A DNA stretch of 64,000 nt from Solirubrobacteraceae bacterium (GTDB lineage Bacteria; Actinomycetota; Thermoleophilia; Solirubrobacterales; Solirubrobacteraceae). Position numbers and translations under genes: made by a program. The stretch spans positions 62,001 through 126,000 of the forward strand of contig JANWIP010000019.1 of the NCBI GenBank assembly GCA_025449845.1, in the 5' to 3' direction. How positions within the stretch are numbered: the stretch's first letter is position 1; each line of letters opens with the position of its first letter. The notes below the pieces were generated by a model. It saw only the letters and a list, made by a program, of their open reading frames with translations, was not told the DNA's origin and did no database searches. Below, in pieces: positions 41,968 to 50,763 of this stretch.

Positions 41968-42909
41968 CTAAGAAGCGTCGGCAGGGGCGGCCTCGCGCGC
42001 GGGCGCGGGCTCGCGTGCTTCCTCTGCTTCGGGCTTGAGCACGGGGTTGTCCGTGGGCAGGATCAGGCCCAGCTGGCGCGAGTTCACGAGGACCGTTCCA
42101 TCGGGCGCCCAGATGACGCCGTCCTCCTCGAAGAAGCCTTCGCGTAGTAGACGTGTCGTGAAGATGCCCAGGCACATGCCATCGAGCGCCCCTGTTTGGG
42201 GCGGTGGCGGCTGGCGGAAGTGGATCGTCAGGTCGACCGTGGGGCTGATCGCCGGCTCGGACAGGCCGATGAATGAGGGCGGAAACCAAGCATCTGCGAA
42301 CAGCGCCAGCGACAGCGCATCTAGTGGCCGCGGCTCGGGCAATGCCGTCCAGCCGCCGATTTCCATCGGATGGTCCGCGCCGATGAAGGGCATCGCGCCG
42401 ACTCGTACCTGCATTACAAGCTGCTTCGTGAACTCTGGTGCGCCTTTGAACAGCGGCGGTGTCGCGCGCTGCTCCAGGTCCGGCGGCGCCACCTCCGGCG
42501 GTGGCATCTCCCCCGCCCGCGGCGCCTGCCAGGGGACGGAGAAGGCCGCCAGTGCCAGTGCCTTGACCGAGCCTTCCTGCTCCAGGCGCGCTGACAGCGT
42601 GCTCAGCGAGTTGCCTTGGCGCTCGATCGTCGTGTGAATCACGGCCGGGCCCGCTTCGGGTGCCGAGGCGTAATGGATCGTCAGCGAGCGCGGCGAGCGC
42701 CTGGGGTCCGCGACTGCTTCTGTCAGCGCGCGCAGCAGCATTGCTGCGAGGTAGCCCCCGTGGGGTCCGCGTCCCGCGCGCCAGCCTGGTGCGATCTCAG
42801 CTGCGAAGGAAGCGCTTGCCGCCGGCTTTGCGCCGTCTCTCAGGGGCGGATCGATGCGGTGCACCGCCGTATCGCGGTCGAAGCGTGTTTCCATATCCGG
42901 CGCGAGCAT
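41968..42909 (-). CDS. Double-hotdog acyl-CoA thioesterase-like protein
   Basis: A 313-residue thioesterase-superfamily protein of the TesB/4HBT_3 type. The N-terminal hotdog includes WRAGRGPHGGYLAAMLLRAL and SLTIHYASAPEAGPAVIHT; the C-terminal hotdog includes PTVDLTIHFRQPPP and FEEDGVIWAPDGTVLVNSRQ. It would hydrolyse acyl-CoA to free acid and CoA. The ATGs at 42909 and 42894 both lack a good ribosome site. The last 25 residues are an Ala/Glu/Pro tail. It is separate from the EttA gene by about 70 bp on the same strand side. Confidence 0.84.
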   Translation of the reverse strand: MLAPDMETRFDRDTAVHRIDPPLRDGAKPAASASFAAEIAPGWRAGRGPHGGYLAAMLLRALTEAVADPRRSPRSLTIHYASAPEAGPAVIHTTIERQGNSLSTLSARLEQEGSVKALALAAFSVPWQAPRAGEMPPPEVAPPDLEQRATPPLFKGAPEFTKQLVMQVRVGAMPFIGADHPMEIGGWTALPEPRPLDALSLALFADAWFPPSFIGLSEPAISPTVDLTIHFRQPPPPQTGALDGMCLGIFTTRLLREGFFEEDGVIWAPDGTVLVNSRQLGLILPTDNPVLKPEAEEAREPAPAREAAPADAS

Positions 42910-42981
42910 ACTGGCTGGGCGGCCAGTCGGGTCCGCTCAGTCGCGCACATGGCGCTTGGCGAACGCGGAAGCTTGTGGCGC

Positions 42982-44637
42982 TCAGCTGCGCACAAGCCGC
43001 TTGTAGGTGATGCGATGCGGGCGGTCTGCCGCGGCGCCCAGGCGCGCGTGGCGGTTCTCCTCATAAGCATCGAAGTTGCCCTCGAACCACGTCACCTGCG
43101 AGTCGCCCTCGAAGGCCAGCACATGCGTGCATATCCGGTCCAGGAACCAGCGATCGTGGGAGATGATCACCGCGCAGCCGGGGAAGCCGAGCAATGCGTC
43201 CTCCAGCGCGCGCAGCGTATCCACGTCGAGATCGTTCGTAGGCTCGTCCAGCAGCAGCAGATTGCCGCCGCTGCGCAGCAGCTTCGCCAGGTGCACCCGG
43301 TTGCGCTCGCCGCCTGAGAGCTTGCCGATGCGCTGCTGCTGGGAGGTGCCCTTGAAGTTGAAGCCTGCCGTGTACTGGCGGCTATTGACCACGCGCTCTC
43401 CCACTTCCAGGTGATCCAGGCCGTCGCTGATCTCCTCCCACACCGTCTTCTCCGGGTCCAGTGCATCGCGCGACTGATCCACGTAGGCCAGCTGCACCGT
43501 GTCGCCCAGCTCCAGGCTGCCTTCATCGGGGGTGTCCTGGCCGGTGATCATGCGGAAGAGGGTTGTCTTGCCAGCGCCATTGGCGCCGATCACGCCCACG
43601 ATGCCTGCGCGCGGCAGATCGAAGGAGAGGTCCTCGATCAGCAGGCGCTCGCCGAAGCCCTTGCGCAGATGCGACACCGTCAGCACCTGCGAGCCCAGGC
43701 GTGGGCCGGGCGGGATGTGGATCTGCACGTCCTCCAGCTTCACCTGGCGCTCCTGCGCCACCAGCTCCTCATAGCGCGCCAGACGTGCCTTTGACTTCGT
43801 GCGCCTGCCCTTTGGGTTCGTCCGCACCCATTCGAGCTCTGCCGCGATCGTGCGCTGACGCCCTTTCTCGCTGCGCTCTTCCTGTGCCAGGCGCGCCCCC
43901 TTCTGCTCCAGCCACGAGGAGTAGTTGCCCTCGTAGGGGATGCCTCGGCCGCGGTCGAGCTCGAGGATCCAGCCTGCCACGTTGTCCAGGAAGTAGCGGT
44001 CGTGTGTGACCGCCACGATCGTGCCCGCGTACTCCGCCAGGTGCTGCTCCAGCCATGCCACCGACTCCGCGTCGAGGTGGTTTGTTGGCTCGTCCAGCAG
44101 CAGCAGATTCGGCGCGCTCAGCAGCAGCCGGCACAGCGCCACGCGGCGGCGCTCGCCGCCCGAGAGGCTGGCGACCTCTGCCTCCGGCGGGGGCAGGCGC
44201 AGGGCGTCCATCGCTTGGTCAAGGCGCGTGTCGAGATTCCATGCGTCGGCGGCGTCGATCTTGGCCTGGATATCGCCGAACTCCTGCGCTGTCTCATCGG
44301 AGTAGTTCGCTGCCAGCTCATTGAAGCGCTCGAGCAGCGCCTTGGTCTCGGAAACACCTTCCTCCACGTTGCCGCGCACGTCCTTGCTCTCATTCAGCTG
44401 CGGCTCCTGTGCGAGCATCCCCACTGTGGCCCCCGGCGCCAGCATCGCCTCGCCGCGGTAGTCCTGATCGATGCCGGCCATGATCTTCAGCAGCGTCGAC
44501 TTGCCCGCGCCGTTGTAGCCGAGTACGCCGATCTTCGCGCCTGGATAGAACGCCAGCGTGATGTCGCTCAGCACCGTCTTATCCGGCGGGTGCAGCTTGG
44601 ACAGGCGGTGCATCGTGAAGATGTACTGAGAGGACAT
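42982..44637 (-). CDS. ettA: Energy-dependent translational throttle protein EttA (ABC-F)
   Basis: A 551-residue ABC-F protein that binds the ribosomal E site and gates entry into elongation according to ATP/ADP. Two ATPase domains are complete: Walker A GYNGAGKST and GANGAGKTT, signatures LSGGERRRVAL and LSGGERNRVHL, Walker B LLLLDEPTNHLD and LLLLDEPTNDLD. The linker includes WVRTNPKGRRTKSKARLARY, as in EttA. The ATG at 44637 gives the standard N-terminus (MSSQYIFTMHRLSK). A longer frame upstream is antisense to the divergent J-domain gene and is not used. Confidence 0.95.
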   Translation of the reverse strand: MSSQYIFTMHRLSKLHPPDKTVLSDITLAFYPGAKIGVLGYNGAGKSTLLKIMAGIDQDYRGEAMLAPGATVGMLAQEPQLNESKDVRGNVEEGVSETKALLERFNELAANYSDETAQEFGDIQAKIDAADAWNLDTRLDQAMDALRLPPPEAEVASLSGGERRRVALCRLLLSAPNLLLLDEPTNHLDAESVAWLEQHLAEYAGTIVAVTHDRYFLDNVAGWILELDRGRGIPYEGNYSSWLEQKGARLAQEERSEKGRQRTIAAELEWVRTNPKGRRTKSKARLARYEELVAQERQVKLEDVQIHIPPGPRLGSQVLTVSHLRKGFGERLLIEDLSFDLPRAGIVGVIGANGAGKTTLFRMITGQDTPDEGSLELGDTVQLAYVDQSRDALDPEKTVWEEISDGLDHLEVGERVVNSRQYTAGFNFKGTSQQQRIGKLSGGERNRVHLAKLLRSGGNLLLLDEPTNDLDVDTLRALEDALLGFPGCAVIISHDRWFLDRICTHVLAFEGDSQVTWFEGNFDAYEENRHARLGAAADRPHRITYKRLVRS

Positions 44638-44671
44638 GAAAGGCAGGATAGGGCGATAACGTAAGCGGGGT

Positions 44672-45727
44672 ATGCCCGCGGCCATCCTCGACATCGAGCA
44701 GCAGCTGCTGCTGCTGGAGCTCCAGGCGCCTTTCGACAAGCGCGAGGTGCAGCTCGCGCGCCGGCGCATGGCCAAGCGCTGGCACCCCGACGTCGCGCCT
44801 GCTGGGCGCCAGTATGAGCACGAGCGCCATCTGAAGGCCATCAACGAGGCCGCCGACCAGCTGGAGCGCCTCGCCGAGGGCAGTCGTGGCGGCAAGGTCT
44901 CGCGCAACGCCGTCAAGGTCAGCGCTGCCGCCGCGCGTCGCGCGCGCGAGGAGGCTGGTCGCCGCGCCTACGAAGAGGAGCAGCGCGCCCGCGAGCATGC
45001 CCACGAGCAGGCCGTGCACGATCCTTTCGGCAGTCGCGTGCCCGACCACTCCGTCGTGCACCGCTACGCGCGCTGCGAGTCCTATCCCGAGTGGGGGGTC
45101 GGCACCGTGGCGGGCATCTACTTCACCGGCGATCCCACCGGCGATGATGAGGTCCAGCAGTGGGCCCGTGTGCGCTTCAGCCACGGCGTGCGCACCGTCC
45201 CAGCCGGCAGCATGAGCTTCGTCGACTTCTCCAAGCCCGATCCTGCCGGGGCCCGCGTTGCGCGCTTCATGACCGCCGCGCAGCGCGCCATGGCTGAAGG
45301 CGACTACGCCCTCGCCGCGCAGCGGCTCGTCTATGCGCGCGATGCCGAGCCTAAGAACGTCGGCGTGCTGCGCTTGATGACCTTGGCCTTCTGGCAGGCC
45401 GGCAACCTGGAGGCCGCCGCGCGCTCCGTGCGTGACTGGGCGCGCGTAGATGGCGAGCGGCCTGCGGCGCATCGCTTCGCCGCCCGCATCTATGAAGACG
45501 TCGGCGCTCTGGATCTCGCCGAGGAAGCCGCTCACCGCGCTGCCGAGCGCGGTCCCACCGATGCCGGCGCCTGGGAGCGTCTGGGTCGCTTGCGCTTGCA
45601 GCTGCTTGACCGCGAGGGAGCCTTGGAGGCGCTTGAGCGCGCGCTCGGCCTGGGTGCGGGTGGGGATGTGAAGGCGCTGCTCGTGCAGGCCTTGGCGCTT
45701 GAGCCGCGCGCCGTACCTGTGGTTTGA
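44672..45727 (+). CDS. J-domain protein with C-terminal TPR-like helices
   Basis: A 351-residue protein combining an N-terminal J domain (HPD at residues 38-40, KRWHPDVAP) with a charged helix, a central domain (YPEWGVGTVAGIYFTGD through VRFSHGVRTV) and C-terminal TPR-like repeats (EGDYALAAQRLVYARDAEP, QAGNLEAAARSVRDW, LDREGALEALERALGL). The J domain stimulates DnaK-type ATPases, and the TPRs would bring in a client. It is divergent from ettA with only 34 bp between, so they may share a promoter region. No dnaK gene lies in the window. Confidence 0.82.
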   Translation: MPAAILDIEQQLLLLELQAPFDKREVQLARRRMAKRWHPDVAPAGRQYEHERHLKAINEAADQLERLAEGSRGGKVSRNAVKVSAAAARRAREEAGRRAYEEEQRAREHAHEQAVHDPFGSRVPDHSVVHRYARCESYPEWGVGTVAGIYFTGDPTGDDEVQQWARVRFSHGVRTVPAGSMSFVDFSKPDPAGARVARFMTAAQRAMAEGDYALAAQRLVYARDAEPKNVGVLRLMTLAFWQAGNLEAAARSVRDWARVDGERPAAHRFAARIYEDVGALDLAEEAAHRAAERGPTDAGAWERLGRLRLQLLDREGALEALERALGLGAGGDVKALLVQALALEPRAVPVV

Positions 45728-45730
45728 GTC

Positions 45731-47440
45731 TTAGCGCGCTAGGCGGCGCCTCGCCGTAGCCAGCAGCAGGAACTCGACAGCCAGTATCGCCAGCGCCAGC
45801 CCCGTTAGCAGGCGGCCGGCCACGATCGCCGTGTGATCCGCGGGGCTGACGGAAATCTTCACCGCAGTGCTCGTCGCATGGGCGTATGGTGTGATTTCGA
45901 GCACATCATTGGCTTCTTCGTCGGTTCCGACGATCTCTGCGCCGCTGATATGCACAAATTCCGAGCGACTCCTGATATTGGTGTCCACGCGCTGGCCTGG
46001 TGCCTCATGGACCACCAGTGACGCACGATCATTGTGCACTGATTCTGGGGGAAAGGTCACGCGAGGTAGCTGCGTGCTGATCGGACGCACCGGGTCATAA
46101 ACATAATTCAACAGCCCTTCCTGCTCGTATATCGGTTTCAGATACGAGCTCAGTGCGATGCTGCGGCTTCGTCCCTGGGGATGGGCGCCCGTCTGCTGTA
46201 CCGCTCCGATAACTGCTATCGCGAGAATCGGCACCAGCGCCCAGGCCCAATATCTGCTCTCGCTGCCCCCATCGCGGTTCGCTACCAGCACGGCGAGCAC
46301 CGCGCCGCTGATTCCGAGTAGCACATAGCTCTCAAGGCGAAAGCTGAACTGCAACGTCGAATACACGCGCGGAAGCGCAAGAATGATTCCCACGTGCGTC
46401 ATCACGATCAGCAGCAGGGCAGTGGCTGCGCAGATGACAAGCAGGATCCTCATCCATGCTCCGCTCCTGCGTGCTCGCAGTGAGATTGCGATGCCCGCGA
46501 AAATCCACACCATGGCCAGTATCGGGAGCGATGTCGTCAGTATGGTGCCTGACGCCTGCTTGCGCGATAACGTAAATAGGTGCCGCGCGGCGACTGGATA
46601 TGTGCTTTCCCTCAGTAGCTGCCGAAAGTGGGGATAGGACTGTGCGATAACTGTCTTTGACTCATATGCTGCCGTCGGCAGCAGAAACCAGGCACTCACC
46701 AACAGCGCCGGAATCATGATGCCTGCGACGCGCAGGATATTTGACCAGCCGATGTTGTCTCGCGCCTCCGGTACGCACGCCAGCAGCGCCAGGCCCACGA
46801 TCAGCAGTATCGTCGAGCCCCAGATCACCGTCAGCAGGTGGCTGCCAAAAAAGACGATGCTGCTCCCTGCCAGGGCCGCCGCTGGGAGCAGGCGCAGCTG
46901 TTTTGCTCGTATCACCTCCAGCCCCGACGCGATCATCAACGGCATCACCGACACCGCTATAAACTCCGGCCAATCGCCGAGCGCATACACGATCGTCAGA
47001 TATGACGCCGAGGTGACGAAGATGATCCCGGGAACGTGCGCCAGCCAGCGGCCCAGGCCGAAGATGCGCGCTGTCCAATACCAGCCTGCGTATGCCGCAA
47101 TGAAGCCCAGCACATATGTCAGCACATATGCGTCCAGCGGAGCATCGCCCAGCGCCAGCGACAGGACGCCCGTCAACGTATAGATCGTTCCGCCATAAAA
47201 GGCATACAGCGGATAGAAAACGCCGTGTGAATAGTTGAGGAACAGGCTTGGCGAGTGATTGTCACGGATCGCTACGCTCTGGTGCCACATGTACCACAGG
47301 TGATTCAGCCAGTCTTCATTGAACGTCGCATCGGTGAGGAGCAGCGGCCACGCCAGTGCCCCTATCAGGCAAAGGGGCGCGGCGATGCCCAAAGCTCGGG
47401 CAGCATAAGAACGCGCCTGCGTGTATGGCCGCTGGCTCAC
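45731..47440 (-). CDS. GT-C-like polytopic membrane protein
   Basis: A 569-residue integral membrane protein with about 12 helices. After the first helix comes a loop with acidic residues (TFNEDWLNHLWYMWHQ), the place where GT-C glycosyltransferases carry catalytic Asp or Glu. A large extracytoplasmic domain near the C-terminus (residues about 420-540) precedes a last helix and an Arg-rich end. The layout suits a YfhO- or PMT-like lipid-linked sugar transferase, but no specific family is recognised. GTG start without a clear ribosome site. Confidence 0.65.
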   Translation of the reverse strand: MSQRPYTQARSYAARALGIAAPLCLIGALAWPLLLTDATFNEDWLNHLWYMWHQSVAIRDNHSPSLFLNYSHGVFYPLYAFYGGTIYTLTGVLSLALGDAPLDAYVLTYVLGFIAAYAGWYWTARIFGLGRWLAHVPGIIFVTSASYLTIVYALGDWPEFIAVSVMPLMIASGLEVIRAKQLRLLPAAALAGSSIVFFGSHLLTVIWGSTILLIVGLALLACVPEARDNIGWSNILRVAGIMIPALLVSAWFLLPTAAYESKTVIAQSYPHFRQLLRESTYPVAARHLFTLSRKQASGTILTTSLPILAMVWIFAGIAISLRARRSGAWMRILLVICAATALLLIVMTHVGIILALPRVYSTLQFSFRLESYVLLGISGAVLAVLVANRDGGSESRYWAWALVPILAIAVIGAVQQTGAHPQGRSRSIALSSYLKPIYEQEGLLNYVYDPVRPISTQLPRVTFPPESVHNDRASLVVHEAPGQRVDTNIRSRSEFVHISGAEIVGTDEEANDVLEITPYAHATSTAVKISVSPADHTAIVAGRLLTGLALAILAVEFLLLATARRRLAR

Positions 47441-47546
47441 GGCCCAGCATGGTTGCGCGTTCTACGTCAAATGGCACCTCTGTGCCGTGGCGCGGGGATT
47501 GCCAAGCTTTTTGGCGAAGGCTACGTCTCTGACTCTTGCGCTTGAG

Positions 47547-48230
47547 TCAACTCAGGATGTTGACGGCGCGCGAGACGATCAGGCCGATCGTCACCAGCGA
47601 CACCAGCGACTGCACCCCCATCACCATCTTGGCCATCGGCGTCAGCGGCATCGTGTCCGTGGGGGAGAACGCCGTCGCATTGGTGAGCGATACATACAGG
47701 TAGTCAATGAACTTCGGCCGCCAATTGCGCGGCTCGATGCGATCGTCGCTCATCTGCGGGAACAGGAAGTCGGGTTGGCCATCGTGTCCGGCGGCGCGCC
47801 GTCCCGGTCCGCCGCGATCGACCTCCCAGTACCACAGGCCGAAGATCAGGAAGTTGGTCGACCAGATCAGCACGCCGGAGACGATAAGCTCGCGTCCGTT
47901 GTAGATGTGACTGTGCAGCAGATAGTGGGTTAGGGCGCCTAGCGAGTAGATGTTCGCGACGCTCACGAACGCCGTCAGGCTGAGCGCCACGCGCCGGCGG
48001 CGGGGATGCTCGTGCTCAAGCTGGTTCGGTGTGGCCAGGAACATGCCCAGCAGCAGCAGCGCCTCCAGTGAGGGGATCAGCCAGAACGGACCTACCACCA
48101 GCCGCGAGGGCAGCGCGAACTGCAGCGCGATCGCGGCCAGGATCGTTGCCTGTGCTGGCCAGAACGCCTCGGGCTCGGGCGGTGGTGGATATGGCCGTCC
48201 GGGCTGGGCCGCGTATTGCTGGGACGCCAT
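47547..48230 (-). CDS. Membrane protein with ion-channel-like C-terminus
   Basis: A 227-residue protein with a Pro-rich N-terminus and about five helices. The C-terminal section FIDYLYVSLTNATAFSPTDT, then MPLTPMAKMVMGVQSLVSL and a final helix, has the two-helix plus re-entrant loop form of small potassium-channel-like proteins, although the TVGYG filter is replaced by a Thr/Ala/Ser/Asp sequence. DUF1345-type proteins are an alternative. No function is assigned. Confidence 0.6.
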   Translation of the reverse strand: MASQQYAAQPGRPYPPPPEPEAFWPAQATILAAIALQFALPSRLVVGPFWLIPSLEALLLLGMFLATPNQLEHEHPRRRRVALSLTAFVSVANIYSLGALTHYLLHSHIYNGRELIVSGVLIWSTNFLIFGLWYWEVDRGGPGRRAAGHDGQPDFLFPQMSDDRIEPRNWRPKFIDYLYVSLTNATAFSPTDTMPLTPMAKMVMGVQSLVSLVTIGLIVSRAVNILS

Positions 48231-48283
48231 GTCTGAGAGCGTAAGGACCGCTCCGGCGGTGCTTGGCGCTAGCCTGGAAGACA

Positions 48284-48466
48284 GTGGGAATTGAGAACCC
48301 CGTCCACCTCGTCTTTCTCGCTGTCGTCGCGCTTCTCGTGCTCGGCCCCAAGCGCCTGCCTGAGATGGCCCGCGCGCTCGGCAAGGGCATGCGCGAGTTC
48401 CGCCAGGCCATGAGCGGTGAGACCTCGGATGAGTCGGACAAACTTGGACCGCCGGCAGGCAGTTAG
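48284..48466 (+). CDS. tatA: Twin-arginine translocase subunit TatA-like
   Basis: A 60-residue TatA/TatB-family protein: one N-terminal helix (VHLVFLAVVALLVLGPKRLP, with the family FGPKRLP-like hinge) followed by an amphipathic helix (EMARALGKGMREFRQAM). It forms the pore part of the Tat system that exports folded proteins. The GTG at 48284 has GGAAG three bases upstream; a TTG at 48263 is an alternative. tatC is not in the window. Likely Tat substrates in the window include the ferritin-like proteins at 27.5-28.9 kb. Confidence 0.82.
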   Translation: MGIENPVHLVFLAVVALLVLGPKRLPEMARALGKGMREFRQAMSGETSDESDKLGPPAGS

Positions 48467-49113
48467 GCCACAGCCGCTTGGGAGACCGCCCGGGTCTGCC
48501 GGCGACGGTTGCCCATCCAGGTGATCAGCCCGATCAAGGCGATCATCCCCACCCCAATTGCCAGGACGCCGCCGAGCACCGCCAGGTACCCGCCCGCGTG
48601 GTGGGGGTTCACGAAGAAGTATGGGTACCAGTTCACGATCGCCCCGCGGGTCACCGTGTAGGCGATGTACAGCAGCGGGAAGCTCAGCCACAGCAGCGTC
48701 TTGCGCAGCGGCAGCTCTGTCTGTGGCGGGTCGATCGCCCAATCCGCGATCATCACCAGCGGCATGATCTGATGGATGATCGCGTTCGCCCATGGCGTGC
48801 TCTCCTTGTGGCCCGACAGCAGTACCTCGAAGACGATGCCCGTTGTCAGCATGTACATCACCGCCGCGCCGCGCAGCAGATCGGTGGTTCTCGATCGTGG
48901 TCCCGGACCACGTAGCGCTCCTGCCAGCAGGATGCCCGCCGCGAACAGGTTGCTCAGGATGGTGAAGTAGCTGAAGTAGTCGGTCGTGCTCCAGCCTCGC
49001 CCGCCCAGGCCCTTGGCCAGCTGGTAGATGACCGCCGTCAGGATCGCCCCTGCTCCAATGGCGCGGTAGCTGCGGATCGCGGCTGCGGGCATCGTCTGAA
49101 CTCTACGCCGCAT
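48463..49113 (-). CDS. Pr6Pr-type integral membrane protein
   Basis: A 216-residue protein with six predicted helices. Segments match the actinobacterial Pr6Pr membrane family: TTDYFSYFTILSNLFAAGIL, RGAAVMYMLTTGIVFEVLL, HQIMPLVMIADWAIDPP and RGAIVNWYPYFFVNP. The first ATG (49113) and a second ATG (49092) are both possible. The 3' end overlaps the convergent tatA gene by four bases. A much longer open frame upstream on this strand is antisense to nucS and the crotonase gene and is disregarded. The function is unknown. Confidence 0.75.
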   Translation of the reverse strand: MRRRVQTMPAAAIRSYRAIGAGAILTAVIYQLAKGLGGRGWSTTDYFSYFTILSNLFAAGILLAGALRGPGPRSRTTDLLRGAAVMYMLTTGIVFEVLLSGHKESTPWANAIIHQIMPLVMIADWAIDPPQTELPLRKTLLWLSFPLLYIAYTVTRGAIVNWYPYFFVNPHHAGGYLAVLGGVLAIGVGMIALIGLITWMGNRRRQTRAVSQAAVA

Positions 49114-49164
49114 CGGGGTGATTGTCCTGGGCGAGCGATCCGATGCTGGCTGTACCTTGCTCCG

Positions 49165-49857
49165 GTGCGCCTGATCGTTGCTCGCTGCGAGGTGTCCTAT
49201 ATCGGCCGTGTCACCACCGTGCTGCCCGAGGCCGTGCGGCTGCTGATGCTCAAGGCCGATGGGACGTTCATGGTTTGGGCCGACGGCGGTGGGCCGAACG
49301 TCAAGCCGCTGAACTGGATGACGCCGCCCACCGTGCTTGAAGAGGAGCACGATGCGGACGGCGTGCTCGCGCGGCTTGTGGTGCGCAAGCAGCGCCAGGA
49401 GGATCGCGTCGAGATCGTGCTTGCTGAGGTGCTCTCGGATATCGAGCATCAGCTCGACGTGCTCGCCTCGCTTGAGAAGGAGGGGCTTGAGCGCGAACTG
49501 CAAGAGCTGCTCGCGGCCGCGCCGCAGTGGTGCGGTGAGGGCTTTCGGCTCGTGCGGCGCGAGTGGCCTACCGACATCGGGCCTGTCGATCTCATGTGCC
49601 GCGACGTCCAGGATGAGTGGATCGCCGTGGAGATCAAGCGGATCGGCAGCATCGACGCGGTCGAGCAGCTCACGCGCTACCTGGAGCGCATCCGCCTCGA
49701 TCCCGCGCTTGGCTGCTGCCGCGGCGTACTTGCCGCGCAGCGCATCAAGCCGCAGGCGCGCGTGCTTGCCCAGGCGCGCGGGATCGACTGTGTGGAGGTC
49801 GATCTGCAAGTGCTGCGTGGCGAGCGTGAGCCGGAGCTGACGCTGTTTGCGGCCTAG
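49165..49857 (+). CDS. nucS: Mismatch-specific endonuclease NucS (EndoMS)
   Basis: A 230-residue NucS/EndoMS nuclease, the core of the non-canonical mismatch repair of actinobacteria and archaea, which cuts both strands at mismatches and works with the sliding clamp. The N-terminal domain has MRLIVARCEVSYIGR and KPLNWMTPP. The RecB-like nuclease core has WPTDIGPVDLMCRD (catalytic Asp) and WIAVEIKRIG (Glu, Lys). The C-terminal PELTLFAA resembles a clamp-binding tail. GTG start. No mutS or mutL lies in this window, as expected. Confidence 0.94.
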   Translation: MRLIVARCEVSYIGRVTTVLPEAVRLLMLKADGTFMVWADGGGPNVKPLNWMTPPTVLEEEHDADGVLARLVVRKQRQEDRVEIVLAEVLSDIEHQLDVLASLEKEGLERELQELLAAAPQWCGEGFRLVRREWPTDIGPVDLMCRDVQDEWIAVEIKRIGSIDAVEQLTRYLERIRLDPALGCCRGVLAAQRIKPQARVLAQARGIDCVEVDLQVLRGEREPELTLFAA

Positions 49858-49869
49858 TAGTCTGCGCGC

Positions 49870-50685
49870 ATGACCAACGACACCGCTGCCCCCACTGATG
49901 CGGCCGCCACCGCCGCCGCTGATAGCCCAGCGGTTCGCACCGAGCGCCGCGAGAACGTTCTGCTTATCACCATCGACCGCCCTGAGGTTCGCAACGCCGT
50001 CAACGCCGCCGTCGCCGCTGGCATCGCCGGGGCGCTTGAGGAGCTCGATGGCGACGATGCTCTCTCCGTCGGCGTGCTCACCGGCGCCGGCGGCTTCTTC
50101 TGCGCGGGCATGGACCTCGGAGCGTTCGTCAAGGGGGAGTCGCCTTGGTTCGGCGACCGTGGTTTTGCCGGTATCGCCCAGCGCGCCTCGCGCAAGCCGC
50201 TGATCGCCGCCATCGAGGGCTTTGCCGTGGCCGGCGGCATGGAGATCGCGCTGGCCTGTGATCTCATCGTCGCCGCCAAAGGCGCCAAGATGGGCATCCC
50301 TGAGGCCAAGCGCTCGCTCGTCGCTGCTGGCGGTGCGCTCTTGCGCCTGCCGCGTCGCATGCCTTACCACGTCGTCATGGAGCTCGCGCTCACGGGCGAC
50401 CTGCTGCCCGCCGAGCGTTTTCACGAGTTTGGGGTCGTCAACAGTCTGGCTGAGCCTGGTGAGGCCGTTGCGGGGGCGCTTTTACTGGCTGCGCGCCTGG
50501 CCGCCAATGGCCCGCTGGCACTGATCGCCTCCAAGCGCATTCTGCAGGAGCAGTACGACTGGTCCGCGCAGGAGATGTGGGAACGTCAGGGCGCCATCTC
50601 CGGGCCGGTCTTCGCTTCCGAGGATGCCAAGGAGGGCGCCTCCGCCTTCAAGGAGAAGCGCCCTCCGGCCTGGCAGGGACGTTAG
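49870..50685 (+). CDS. Enoyl-CoA hydratase/isomerase family protein
   Basis: A 271-residue crotonase-fold enzyme. The oxyanion-hole elements are GAGGFFCAGMDLGAF and EGFAVAGGMEIALACDLIVAA. The usual second catalytic Glu is replaced by Ala/Gly-type residues near IPEAKRSLVAAGGAL, so it may be an isomerase or another crotonase activity and not a true hydratase. The N-terminus has about 20 extra Ala/Thr residues. The gene lies 12 bp after nucS, which is probably a shared transcript without shared function. Confidence 0.85.
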   Translation: MTNDTAAPTDAAATAAADSPAVRTERRENVLLITIDRPEVRNAVNAAVAAGIAGALEELDGDDALSVGVLTGAGGFFCAGMDLGAFVKGESPWFGDRGFAGIAQRASRKPLIAAIEGFAVAGGMEIALACDLIVAAKGAKMGIPEAKRSLVAAGGALLRLPRRMPYHVVMELALTGDLLPAERFHEFGVVNSLAEPGEAVAGALLLAARLAANGPLALIASKRILQEQYDWSAQEMWERQGAISGPVFASEDAKEGASAFKEKRPPAWQGR

Positions 50686-50763
50686 GTACGGCACGCTTGG
50701 CATTGGCCTTGCGGGTATCGACTGCGCCTTGCCTGAATATTCAGAGACAAGGCTTGCGACCTA

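Noticed and set aside
44638-44916. N-terminal extension of EttA
   Set aside because: It is antisense to the J-domain gene; the ATG at 44637 matches the conserved EttA start.
49114-50424. Long open frame on the minus strand joined to the Pr6Pr membrane protein frame
   Set aside because: It is antisense to nucS and the crotonase gene, has Asp/His/Arg-rich shadow composition, and only the part below 49113 shows membrane helices and family motifs.
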